NCBI GenBank assembly: GCA_046348835.1
Contig: JAXMDM010000004.1
Location: 434,001 to 498,000, forward strand
DNA from: Defluviicoccus sp046348835
GTDB taxonomy: Bacteria > Pseudomonadota > Alphaproteobacteria > Rhodospirillales > Defluviicoccaceae
Direction: 5' to 3'
DNA length: 64,000 nucleotides
Part shown: positions 56,363-64,000 of the stretch, piece by piece
Numbering within the stretch: position 1 is the first letter of the stretch
Layout of the letters: each line of letters opens with the position of its first letter
Program-made: the position numbers and the translations under genes
The notes under the pieces: generated by a model
Told to the model about the DNA's origin: nothing
Databases searched by the model: none
The model's input: the letters and a program-made list of their open reading frames with translations, nothing else

Positions 56363-57250
56363 ATGATGGCCGGGCTCGGGGCAGATCTGACGATGACACC
56401 GGACCGTAACCTGGCGCGGTACCTGCAGCATATTCGTAAGTACCCGATGCTGAGCGCGGAGGAGGAACTGGTGCTCGCCCGTCGGTGGGTCGAGACCCAT
56501 GATGAAGCCTCCGCGGATAAGCTGGTGACGAGCCACCTGCGTCTGGTGGCGAAAATCGCCATGGGGTACCGCGGCTATGGATTGCCGCTGGGAGAGCTCA
56601 TTTCGGAAGGCAACGTCGGGATGATGCAGGCGGTGATCCGGTTCGATCCGGATCGCGGCTTCCGACTGGCCACCTATGCCATGTGGTGGATCCGGGCGGC
56701 GATCCAGGAATACATCCTGCACTCCTGGTCGCTGGTGAAAATGGGAACCACGGCCGCCCAGAAGAAGCTATTCTTCAACCTGCGGAAGCTGAAAGGGCAG
56801 ATGCAGGCCATCGACGATGGCGATTTATCGCCCGAGCATGTCAGCACCATCGCCACCCGGCTGAACGTGCCGAAATCGGATGTGGTTCAGATGAACCGCC
56901 GCATCGGCAATCCGGATGCTTCTCTCAACGCACCTTTGCGGGAGGAGGGGGACGGCGAGTGGCAGGACTGGCTGGTCGATAAGGAGGACAGCCAGGAAGT
57001 GCTCCTCGGCAACTCGGAAGAACTGCGCAGCCGCCGTCAGCTCCTCGCTGGGGCGTTGAAGACGCTGACCGAGCGCGAGCGGCAGATCCTTGCCGAGCGG
57101 CGACTGAAGGATGATCCCACCACGCTGGAGCATCTCAGTCGGCGGTACGGAATCAGCCGCGAACGGGTTCGCCAGATCGAGGTGCGCGCCTTCGAGAAGC
57201 TGCAAAAGTCGGTGAAGAACGCGGTTATCGAACAGCGCCTCACCCACTGA
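56363..57250 (+). CDS. rpoH: RNA polymerase heat-shock sigma factor RpoH
   Basis: 295 residues. Regions 1.2-2 (RKYPMLSAEEELVLARRW, LVTSHLRLVAKIAMGYRGYGLPLGELISEGNVGMMQAVIRFDPDRGFRLATYAMWWIRAAIQEYIL), the RpoH box QKKLFFNLRKLK (here AAQKKLFFNLRK), and region 4 (ERERQILAERRLKDDPTTLEHLSRRYGISRERVRQIEVRAFEKL). AGGAG lies just before two ATG codons. Directs transcription of chaperone and protease genes such as hslVU. Its end overlaps the convergent lipid kinase gene by 11 nt. Confidence 0.96.
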   Translation: MMAGLGADLTMTPDRNLARYLQHIRKYPMLSAEEELVLARRWVETHDEASADKLVTSHLRLVAKIAMGYRGYGLPLGELISEGNVGMMQAVIRFDPDRGFRLATYAMWWIRAAIQEYILHSWSLVKMGTTAAQKKLFFNLRKLKGQMQAIDDGDLSPEHVSTIATRLNVPKSDVVQMNRRIGNPDASLNAPLREEGDGEWQDWLVDKEDSQEVLLGNSEELRSRRQLLAGALKTLTERERQILAERRLKDDPTTLEHLSRRYGISRERVRQIEVRAFEKLQKSVKNAVIEQRLTH

Positions 57251-58139
57251 CGGAAGCGGTAGCCGGAACGAACACCGATAACGCCCGCGGAACGACGCGA
57301 AAAACCGCGGGCGTCTTGGCGATGACTTCGCCGTCCACGTTGATCGGCATCGGCCTGTCGGTCTCGATGGAGATCTCCGTTCCGTGAAGGCTGCAGATGT
57401 CCTGTAGCGGCCGATGGGTGCCCCATCGCAGCGCCGGAACGATGGCGATCAGCCGCCAGCGCGGCAGCGGCGGCAGGGCGTAGGCGTCGAGCCGACTATC
57501 GTCGATAGCCGCGTCGTCGACGATGGTCATGCCGCCGCCATAATATCGGCCGTTGCCGACGCTCACCTGGATCGCCGCAAGCTCCAGGGGTACGCCGTCG
57601 CAGGTGATCCGGGTGCCGAACAGAAGAGGAGAGCGGACCGCTTCCCAGGCGCATCCCAGATAGCCGATTACCCCCCACCGTTGTTTGATGTCGCAGGTGA
57701 GACGCTTGGCGATGGTCACGCTAAGGCCGACGCTGGCGACATTGAAGAAATGACGGTCCTCGATCCGGGCGAGATCTATGCGCTTTTGCTGTCCCAGGGC
57801 GATGGTGCGGAACGCCTCGGTGATATCCGTCGGAAGCCCAAGCGTTCGGGCGAGGTCATTGGCGTTGCCCATGGGCAGGATGCCGAACGGCCTTCCGATC
57901 GAAACCAGTGCATCCGCCGCATGGGACAACGTTCCGTCGCCGCCGCCAATGACGACCAGGTCGTAGGCGCCGCCATCCCGGCGGATCATCTCTCGGGTGC
58001 TTTGCGGGCGGTCGACAAGATGAAGGTCATAGGAGATGCCGGCCGCATCGAAGATGTGTAGGCCATCGTCGACCGATCGCCTGCCACGCGCCGCTTTCCG
58101 GTTGACGAGGATCAAGGCCCGCCGGCGCGGGAGCGCCAT
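57240..58139 (-). CDS. Diacylglycerol kinase-like lipid kinase (YegS type)
   Basis: 299 residues. Catalytic domain with ALILVNRKAARG and the DGK signature VVIGGGDGTLSHAADAL, the substrate loop LPMGNANDLARTLGLP, and a C-terminal beta-sandwich (ISIETDRPMPINVDGE). Soluble or peripherally bound enzymes of this type phosphorylate lipid hydroxyls; the exact substrate (diacylglycerol, phosphatidylglycerol, ceramide) cannot be read. Convergent with rpoH. Confidence 0.9.
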   Translation of the reverse strand: MALPRRRALILVNRKAARGRRSVDDGLHIFDAAGISYDLHLVDRPQSTREMIRRDGGAYDLVVIGGGDGTLSHAADALVSIGRPFGILPMGNANDLARTLGLPTDITEAFRTIALGQQKRIDLARIEDRHFFNVASVGLSVTIAKRLTCDIKQRWGVIGYLGCAWEAVRSPLLFGTRITCDGVPLELAAIQVSVGNGRYYGGGMTIVDDAAIDDSRLDAYALPPLPRWRLIAIVPALRWGTHRPLQDICSLHGTEISIETDRPMPINVDGEVIAKTPAVFRVVPRALSVFVPATASVSG

Positions 58140-58206
58140 CCCTCCGTCCCTTTCCTCTCTCGGAGCTAGCCGCTCTATGCGCTGACCGGCTACCCCGGGA
58201 CCCAGG

Positions 58207-59499
58207 TCATGCGACGAACGGGTCTTGCACCATGATCGTGTCTTCCCGCTCGGGGCTGGTCGACAAAAGATGCACCGGCGCTTCGATCATCTCCTCGATG
58301 CGGCGAATGTATTTTACCGCCGTCGCCGGTAACTGTGCCCAGGACCGGGCGCCCTGGGTGCTTTCGGACCAGCCGTCCATCTCTTCGTAGATGGGGGCTA
58401 CCCGTGCCTGCCGCACCGACGAGGCGGGCAAATAATCGAGCCGCTCGCCGTCGAGGGCGTAACCGACGCAAACCCGCAGCCGATCCAGTCCATCGAGGAC
58501 GTCGAGCTTGGTGAGTGCGATGCCGTTGATGCCGTTGACCTTCACCGCCTGGCGAACGAGCACCGCGTCGAACCAGCCGCAGCGTCGTGGACGGCCGGTC
58601 ACGGTCCCGAACTCGCGGCCGCGCTCCCCAAGCCGACGGCCGATCGCGTCTTCCAGCTCGGTCGGGAACGGTCCGCTGCCAACTCTCGTCGTGTAGGCCT
58701 TGGTGATCCCCAGCACATAGTCGAGCGCGCCGGGACCGAGGCCCGATCCTGCCGCCGCCTGTCCGGCGACGGTGTTGGACGAGGTGACGAACGGATAGGT
58801 GCCGTGATCGATGTCGAGCAGGGTGCCCTGTGCGCCTTCGAAAAGGATGCGTTTGCCGGCTCTTCGCACCTCGTCCAGCGACTTCCAGATGGTGTCGGCG
58901 TAGGGCAGCACCTTCGGTGCGATGTCGACCAGTTGGGCGAACAGTGCCTTTGCGTCCACCTCCTCGAGGCCGAGTCCGCGCAGGAGGGCATCGTGATGGA
59001 CGAGCAGCGCCGCCAGTTTATCGGCGAGCAGATCAGGGTCTGCCAGGTCGCCCAGGCGGATCGCACGCCTGGCGACCTTGTCCTCATAGGCGGGGCCGAT
59101 GCCGCGGCCGGTAGTGCCGATGCGGGCCTTGCCCAACGCCACCTCCCGCGCCTTGTCCAGGTTGCGGTGGAGCGGCAGGATCAGGGCGACGTTCTCCGCA
59201 ATGCGGACATTATCGGGACCCACGGCCACCCCCTGGGCGCGGAGGCCTTCGATCTCGGCGAGCAGCGCCCACGGATCGAGAACGACGCCATTGCCGATGA
59301 ACGAGAGCTTGCCGCTGCGGACGACCCCGGCCGGGAGCAGGCTGAGCTTATAGACGATCCCGTCGATGACCAACGTGTGGCCGGCGTTATGTCCCCCCTG
59401 GAAACGGACGACGACGTCGGCCCGCTGCGACAGCCAGTCGACGATCTTGCCCTTGCCTTCGTCTCCCCATTGCGCGCCGATTACGACCACATTCGTCAT
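58207..59499 (-). CDS. purA: Adenylosuccinate synthetase
   Basis: 430 residues. N-terminal GTP loop NVVVIGAQWGDEGKGKIVDWLSQRADVVVRFQGGHNAGHTLV with the catalytic Asp and His. GTTGRGIGPAYEDKVARRAIR, ILFEGAQGTLLDIDHGTYPFVTSSNTVAG, and GRPRRCGWFDAVL are conserved. It makes adenylosuccinate from IMP and aspartate. Its ATG overlaps the hisZ stop by 4 nt, so purA and hisZ are one operon. Confidence 0.96.
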   Translation of the reverse strand: MTNVVVIGAQWGDEGKGKIVDWLSQRADVVVRFQGGHNAGHTLVIDGIVYKLSLLPAGVVRSGKLSFIGNGVVLDPWALLAEIEGLRAQGVAVGPDNVRIAENVALILPLHRNLDKAREVALGKARIGTTGRGIGPAYEDKVARRAIRLGDLADPDLLADKLAALLVHHDALLRGLGLEEVDAKALFAQLVDIAPKVLPYADTIWKSLDEVRRAGKRILFEGAQGTLLDIDHGTYPFVTSSNTVAGQAAAGSGLGPGALDYVLGITKAYTTRVGSGPFPTELEDAIGRRLGERGREFGTVTGRPRRCGWFDAVLVRQAVKVNGINGIALTKLDVLDGLDRLRVCVGYALDGERLDYLPASSVRQARVAPIYEEMDGWSESTQGARSWAQLPATAVKYIRRIEEMIEAPVHLLSTSPEREDTIMVQDPFVA

Positions 59500-60680
59500 G
59501 GACTTTGCTCGGGTCCGAGTTGTTGGCGGACCACCGTTCTCCGGATGTCGCCCGCGAGGTATACGTGCGTGCAGCCGAGGCGATGCGCCTCCGCCGCCGG
59601 ATCGGCAGTTTCGGTCAGGCCGGCGACCACGGTCCAGCCTTCTTCGCGCAGACCGCGCGCGGTGGTGTAGTCGGCCGGATGGGGCAGGAACAGCCGCGGG
59701 CGGGGCGGCGGCGGTGCCAGCGCGGACATGACCGCGTCCATGAAAAGGGTGACCCCGGTTGCCGCCTCGCCGCTGCCGGTGCGATAGCGACCCCCTCGTC
59801 CCAGCTCGCCCGACACGCCGGCGGAGAACAGGGCGAAGGTGACGCCCTGATGATACTCGAAGCCGCGATTTTCGATGGGGTCGACGGTGATGGCGAGAGC
59901 GGGGGCCGCCGCGGTCAGACCCGCATGGACGGCGTTGAGCGACGCCAGTGCCGAGCCGGCCGCCGCCGGCAGGGCGAGTCGCGCCAGCTGGGGCAGAGCG
60001 ATCTCGGCCGGCCCGCAGCAGGCTACCAGCTGCGAGAGAAGCTGCGCCGTCGACTCACCAAGGGTCGGGGCGAGATCGCGAACCGCGGTAATGTCCTTAC
60101 GATCGAGAGCGGTACGCAGTCTGGCTGCGGTCCGCTCGTTGGGGGTACGGCCGCCCAGAACCGCCGGCACCAGTGTCGGCAGGCCGAGATCGACGCTGAT
60201 GGGATCGACACCCGCCCCCGCCAGGGCGGTTATGGCCATGACGATCACCTCGACGTCGGCTTCGATAGCGTCGACACCGAAAATCTCGCCGCCCACCTGA
60301 CCCAGCTGTCGCTCCGGGCGGAGTTGCGAACCGCGCACCCGTGTTACCTGGCCGGCGTAGCTGAGGCGCAGCGGCCGCGGCGCGCTGGGCAGTCGCGACG
60401 CGGCGATGCGGGCCGCCTGCATGGTCATGTCTGGACGCAGCGCCAGCATCCGCTGGGAGATTGGATCCATCCAGCGGAACGCTTCGGTGGTCAGCGACAC
60501 CCCTGAGCCCTCAAGCAGGGTCTCGGCGAACTCGACGAGTGGCGGCTTGATCCGCTCGTAACCGAAGGCGGTGAACGTGGCCACCAATCTTTCCACGGTC
60601 GCCGCCTCGAACGCGGCCCAGGGCGGCAGCACATCCATCAGGCCGGCTGGCAGCAAGGCGGGGACGGCGGGAGGGCTCAT
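59496..60680 (-). CDS. hisZ: ATP phosphoribosyltransferase regulatory subunit
   Basis: 394 residues, a class II HisRS-like paralogue. LLPAGLMDVLPPWAAFEAATVERLVATFTAFGYERIKPPLVEFAETLL, FRWMDPISQRMLALRPDMTMQAARIAASRL and EYHQGVTFALFSAGVSGELGRGGRY. HisZ pairs with a short HisG (not in this window) for the first step of histidine synthesis. ATG 60680 preferred to a TTG three codons earlier. The C-terminal half retains a small anticodon-domain-like tail. Confidence 0.92.
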   Translation of the reverse strand: MSPPAVPALLPAGLMDVLPPWAAFEAATVERLVATFTAFGYERIKPPLVEFAETLLEGSGVSLTTEAFRWMDPISQRMLALRPDMTMQAARIAASRLPSAPRPLRLSYAGQVTRVRGSQLRPERQLGQVGGEIFGVDAIEADVEVIVMAITALAGAGVDPISVDLGLPTLVPAVLGGRTPNERTAARLRTALDRKDITAVRDLAPTLGESTAQLLSQLVACCGPAEIALPQLARLALPAAAGSALASLNAVHAGLTAAAPALAITVDPIENRGFEYHQGVTFALFSAGVSGELGRGGRYRTGSGEAATGVTLFMDAVMSALAPPPPRPRLFLPHPADYTTARGLREEGWTVVAGLTETADPAAEAHRLGCTHVYLAGDIRRTVVRQQLGPEQSP

Positions 60681-60856
60681 CGATCGCAAACAACTATGGG
60701 GGTAGAGGGACTAGGGGGATCCACGATGCAGCCCCTTCTAAGCACAGCCACGGCCGGCCCGATAGGAAAAACGAAAGACTTCCGGTGCGTCGCGCGGTTG
60801 ACAGCACGTCCGCCAAGTGGCTAGCACCGCGCAATAGCCATGAGGAGCAGCGACAG

Positions 60857-62422
60857 GTGACGGCGAGAGGCGTGATCGCGGCGGGTAATCCGGCGACGGC
60901 GGCGGCCGGGGCGGAGGTCCTGGCCGATGGCGGCAATGCGGTCGACGCCGCCCTCGCCTGCCTGTGCGCTGCGGCGGTGGCTGAGCCGGTCCTCGCCTCT
61001 CTCGGCGGCGGCGGCTTTCTCGTTTGCCGGATGAACGAAGGCCGGGGCGCCGGCCGCACATTGGTCTACGACTTTTTTGCCCAGACACCGGGTCGGCGGC
61101 GATCCTCATCTGACGCCGATGTGCAGACGGTGCACGCGGATTTCGGTCAGACGCAGCAAGCCTTTCGGGTCGGTCTCGGCACGATTGCCACCCCGGGCGT
61201 CATTCGCGGCCTGGAGATGGCGGCGGGTGAATTGGGCCGGCTGCCGCTCCGCCGCCTGATCGAGCCGGCCTGTACCCTCGCCCGCGCGGGTGTGCGGCTG
61301 GATGCGATGCAGGCCTACGTCGTCAGTGTTGTTGCCGCGCTGTTGAAGAGCCGCCCGGAGTCTGCGGAATTGTTCGCCAGCCCGCGGGATCGGGAGGCGC
61401 TGATCGGGGAGGGCGAGGTCTTTCGCCTGCCCGACTATGCCGATGCGCTGGAGAACATCGCCATCGAAGGCGCCGACCTGTTCTACCGGGGCGAGATGGG
61501 GCGGCGCCTTGCCGAAGACTGCCTTGGCCACGGCGGCCACTTGGTCCGGGCCGATCTGGAGCGATACCGTGCCGAGCGCAGACGACCTATCGAGATTGAA
61601 CGCTTTGGCGCTCGCATCCATCTCAACCCGCCACCGGCTATCGGCGGCCTCCTCGTCGCCTATGCCCTGGCGGTGATGCCGACCGAGGGCCTGGCACCCG
61701 GCACCTTCGGCAGCTCCCTTCATCTACGCCATCTGGTTGCCGCGCTCGCCGAGGCGGACCAAGCCCGAGCCGGGTTGCCGGACGATCGGCTCGACGAAGC
61801 GGGGGAACAACTCCTGACGCCGGAGGGCCTCGCCGCCGCGCAGAGGCGACTGCGGGCTGCGGCGCCGATTGCCCGGCGCGGGACGACCCACATCAGCGTC
61901 ATCGATGGCTCCGGCAACGCCGCTGCCCTGTCGGTCACCAACGGCGAGGGATCGGGCTACGTGCTTCCGGGGACAGGGATCATTCTCAACAACATGTTGG
62001 GCGAGGACGACCTATGTCCCGACGGTCCGGACGCCTGGCCCACCGATCGGCGGATGAGTTCGATGATGGCGCCGACGCTGATCGAGCGGGACGACGGCGC
62101 GCTGGTGGCGCTGGGATCGGGAGGATCAACACGTATCCGGGCGGCGATCCTCCAGGTCATTCTCAATCAGCTGGTGCTGGGCGCGTCCCTGGCGGAAGCG
62201 GTCGGCTGGCCGCGTCTTCATCTGGAGGAGGGCCGACTGTCGTTCGAGCCCGGTTTCCCGGCGTCGAGCCTTCCTCCCCTCTCCGGTCCGGTTGGCGAGT
62301 TCGATCCGTGGTCGGCGCAGAACCTGTTCTTCGGCGGTGTTCACGCCGCGATGCGTGAGCGGGGAGGATCCCTGATCGGCGCGGCCGACCGGCGGCGTGC
62401 CGGCGCCGTCGTCCTTGTCTAG
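60857..62422 (+). CDS. Gamma-glutamyltransferase family protein
   Basis: 521 residues from GTG 60857, which has GAGGAG 9 nt upstream. The opening VTARGVIAAGNPATAAAGAEVLADGGNAVDAALA is typical. The autoprocessing nucleophile is Thr343 in RRGTTHISVIDGSGNAAALS, with NNMLGEDD and MAPTLIERDDGALVALGSGGSTRIRAA in the small subunit. No export signal is evident, so the enzyme may be cytosolic. It could act on glutathione or other gamma-glutamyl compounds; this is the shorter bacterial subgroup and specificity is uncertain. Confidence 0.88.
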   Translation: MTARGVIAAGNPATAAAGAEVLADGGNAVDAALACLCAAAVAEPVLASLGGGGFLVCRMNEGRGAGRTLVYDFFAQTPGRRRSSSDADVQTVHADFGQTQQAFRVGLGTIATPGVIRGLEMAAGELGRLPLRRLIEPACTLARAGVRLDAMQAYVVSVVAALLKSRPESAELFASPRDREALIGEGEVFRLPDYADALENIAIEGADLFYRGEMGRRLAEDCLGHGGHLVRADLERYRAERRRPIEIERFGARIHLNPPPAIGGLLVAYALAVMPTEGLAPGTFGSSLHLRHLVAALAEADQARAGLPDDRLDEAGEQLLTPEGLAAAQRRLRAAAPIARRGTTHISVIDGSGNAAALSVTNGEGSGYVLPGTGIILNNMLGEDDLCPDGPDAWPTDRRMSSMMAPTLIERDDGALVALGSGGSTRIRAAILQVILNQLVLGASLAEAVGWPRLHLEEGRLSFEPGFPASSLPPLSGPVGEFDPWSAQNLFFGGVHAAMRERGGSLIGAADRRRAGAVVLV

Positions 62423-62487
62423 ATCATTGGGTTCGGCCATCTCGGCAGCGCGCTTGCCGGACGGTCATTGAGGGAAAAAGGTCAAAC

Positions 62488-63354
62488 GTGACGGATACCC
62501 AGGATCCGCTTTTTGTCCTGACGATCTCTTGCCCCGACACCCGGGGCATCGTCGCCAGTGTCGCCAGCTTTCTCTCCGATCGGGATGCCTTCATTACCGA
62601 ATCGACGCACTTCGGCGACTGCGTGTCCCAGCGCTTCTTCATGCGCACGTGCTTCCGGTCGGGACCGCTCACGCCCGCCATGAGCGTGGTTGCCCACCAG
62701 TTTTCGCAGATCGCGGCGCGCTTTCAGATGGTCTGGGGCCTCTACGACGCGCGCCGGAAGGAGCGCTTGCTGATCCTGGTGTCGCGGGCCGACCATTGTC
62801 TGAACGACCTCCTCTACCGCTATCGAACCGGAGATCTACCGATAGAGATCCCGGCCATCGTCTCCAATCATCCCGATCTGGAACCGCTAGCCCTCTGGCA
62901 CGGCATCCCGTTCCATCATCTACCGGTGTCGGCGGCGACGCGGGAGGAACAAGAGGCTCGCATTCTCGCCCTGATCGGGGAACTGGACATCGATCTCGTC
63001 GTCCTCGCCCGTTACATGCAGGTGCTGACGCCGAGGGCCTGTGAGCCGCTTCTGGGCCGGTGCATCAATATCCACCATTCGTTCCTGCCCGGGTTCAAGG
63101 GGCCCAACCCTTACCGCCAGGCCCATGCCCTGGGGGTCAAGTTGATCGGCGCTACCGCTCATTACGTCGTCGCCGATCTCGATGCCGGGCCGATCATCGA
63201 GCAGGCAGTGGAGCGGGTCGACCACACCCATGGGCCGACCGACCTGGCGCGGGTCGGCCGCGATCTGGAGAACGTCGTCCTTGCCCGGGCGGTCCGCTAC
63301 CACATCGAGCACCGGGTTCTGATCAACGACGGCAAGACGGTCGTGCTGCGCTGA
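62488..63354 (+). CDS. purU: Formyltetrahydrofolate deformylase
   Basis: 288 residues from GTG 62488. N-terminal ACT domain (LFVLTISCPDTRGIVASVASFLSDRDAFITESTHFGD), C-terminal formyltransferase fold with LVLARYMQVLTPRACEPLLGRCINIHHSFLPGFKGPNPYRQAHALGVKLIGATAHYVVADLDAGPIIEQ (Asn, His, Asp catalytic set). It releases formate from 10-formyl-THF, balancing one-carbon units. Start has GGGAAAAAGG upstream. Confidence 0.95.
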   Translation: MTDTQDPLFVLTISCPDTRGIVASVASFLSDRDAFITESTHFGDCVSQRFFMRTCFRSGPLTPAMSVVAHQFSQIAARFQMVWGLYDARRKERLLILVSRADHCLNDLLYRYRTGDLPIEIPAIVSNHPDLEPLALWHGIPFHHLPVSAATREEQEARILALIGELDIDLVVLARYMQVLTPRACEPLLGRCINIHHSFLPGFKGPNPYRQAHALGVKLIGATAHYVVADLDAGPIIEQAVERVDHTHGPTDLARVGRDLENVVLARAVRYHIEHRVLINDGKTVVLR

Positions 63355-63386
63355 GACCCGTTCTCGCTCGATATACGAGCGCATAA

Positions 63387-63440
63387 CCCATTAGCGCCAC
63401 TTTTAGCGCAACATACCGCTGGCGATACCCCTTTAGCGAG
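63387..63440 (+). repeat. Repeated TTAGCG boxes upstream of the cyclic-nucleotide-binding gene
   Basis: TTAGCG occurs three times in the same orientation (about 63391, 63404 and 63432) in the 132-bp gap before the next gene. Regular placement suggests a binding site for a regulator, perhaps the gene product itself. Weak evidence. Confidence 0.3.
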
Positions 63441-63486
63441 TGTATCATTCGCGAACTGCAACCAATATGCGGCAGCGAGGCTACCG

Positions 63487-64000
63487 ATGCTCGACAGCCA
63501 GCCCAATCACGATGCGGTGCGGGGTTCCGCAGGTCGAAGCTTAGACCGGAGCCTGTTGTCGCAAGTCACTCTCTTCACCGACCTGAAGCCGTCGGAGCTG
63601 GCGGGTCTTGAGCAGCTCTGCCGCTATCGCCGGTTCTCCATAGGGGAGCATGTCGTCGATCGGGATAGTACCTCGACCGACGTCTATTTCCTGGTGCGTG
63701 GCCGTGTTCGGATCGTCAACTATTCCATGAGCGGGCGCGAAATTACCTTCGACGAATTGGACGCCGGGAGCTATTTCGGCGAGATTTCCGCCCTCGACGG
63801 CCAGCCTCGGTCGGCCAACGTCGTCGCCCTTCAGGACAGCCTGGTCCTGTCCCTATCGCGCACCGCGTTCGTCGAGCTTCTCAACAACAATGCCAAGTTG
63901 GCACTCAAAGTGATGTGCCGGCTGACGTCGATCGTTCGCCAGGCGAACGAGCGGATCATGGATCTCAGCACCCTCGCCGCTCAAAACCGGGTTCAGGCGG
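63487..64000 (+). CDS. Cyclic nucleotide-binding (Crp/Fnr family) regulator, truncated by window edge
   Basis: 171 residues visible from ATG 63487. A cNMP-binding beta-barrel is seen in LFTDLKPSELAGLEQLCRYRRFSIGEHVVDRDSTSTDVYFLVRGRVRIVNYS, with the phosphate-cassette region YFGEISALDGQPRSANVVALQDSLVLSLSR, then the long C-helix (LALKVMCRLTSIVRQANERIMDLSTLAAQNRVQA), which normally leads into a winged HTH beyond the window. The RSA motif suggests cAMP/cGMP-type binding. Confidence 0.88.
   Translation, partial: MLDSQPNHDAVRGSAGRSLDRSLLSQVTLFTDLKPSELAGLEQLCRYRRFSIGEHVVDRDSTSTDVYFLVRGRVRIVNYSMSGREITFDELDAGSYFGEISALDGQPRSANVVALQDSLVLSLSRTAFVELLNNNAKLALKVMCRLTSIVRQANERIMDLSTLAAQNRVQA

Overview
The window reads as chromosome of a GC-rich alphaproteobacterium, most likely a member of the Rhodospirillales. 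This is inferred from gene content and order, not from a marker-gene search. Supporting signs are hisB-DUF2628-hisH-hisA-hisF-hisE beside hslVU, the FxsA / Tim44-like / MltA cluster with secB, RluD next to RpoH, the hisZ-purA pair, and two adjacent enzymes of the ethylmalonyl-CoA pathway. Genes are dense, with many 1-4 nt overlaps and frequent GTG or TTG starts.

Layout. 1-5 kb: edge of a glycosyltransferase, a radical SAM protein, a small lipoprotein, mesaconyl-CoA hydratase (mch), malyl/methylmalyl-CoA lyase (mcl1) and a PKHD-type dioxygenase. 5-9.5 kb: a small upstream ORF, a single-domain response regulator and a very large multi-PAS hybrid histidine kinase. 9.5-14.8 kb: ABC-F ATPase, bacterioferritin, TrkH, pyrF and a HIT protein. 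14.8-20.5 kb: the histidine operon, with HslVU diverging from it. 20.5-28.1 kb: a YjfB-like motility protein, Smr, LutCBA lactate oxidation, MltA, Tim44-like protein, FxsA and SecB. 28.2-32.7 kb: an RND efflux pump with its periplasmic adaptor.

32,957-47,761 is a 14.8-kb integrative element bounded by 44-bp direct repeats of the 3' end of tRNA-Glu(CTC); the intact tRNA is restored at the right end. It carries a tyrosine integrase, an AlpA-like excisionase, a DnaB-N/AAA replicative ATPase, an iteron-like repeat set and long hairpin, a Spo11/Topo VI-A-like Toprim protein and a terminase-small-subunit-like protein. No capsid or tail genes are present. This is the plan of a phage satellite (PICI-like). 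Its cargo side holds a secreted BNR-repeat protein, an IS1-type transposon with 19-bp inverted repeats and an 8-bp target duplication that carries a three-gene Panacea (DUF4065) toxin-antitoxin-like operon, and a TIR-TPR protein that looks like an antiphage effector. Two small phage-type genes appear frameshifted and one small ORF is split by the transposon.

47.8-64 kb returns to chromosome: aldo/keto reductase, WrbA, a lipoprotein, then a c-type-heme membrane sensor next to a TIR-TM-FGE-fold protein (a second, unusual TIR gene with lower-GC flanks). It continues with a DUF4921 GalT-like protein, M67 JAMM protease, DUF6476, RluD, RpoH, a lipid kinase, purA, hisZ, gamma-glutamyltransferase, purU and the start of a cyclic-nucleotide-binding protein.
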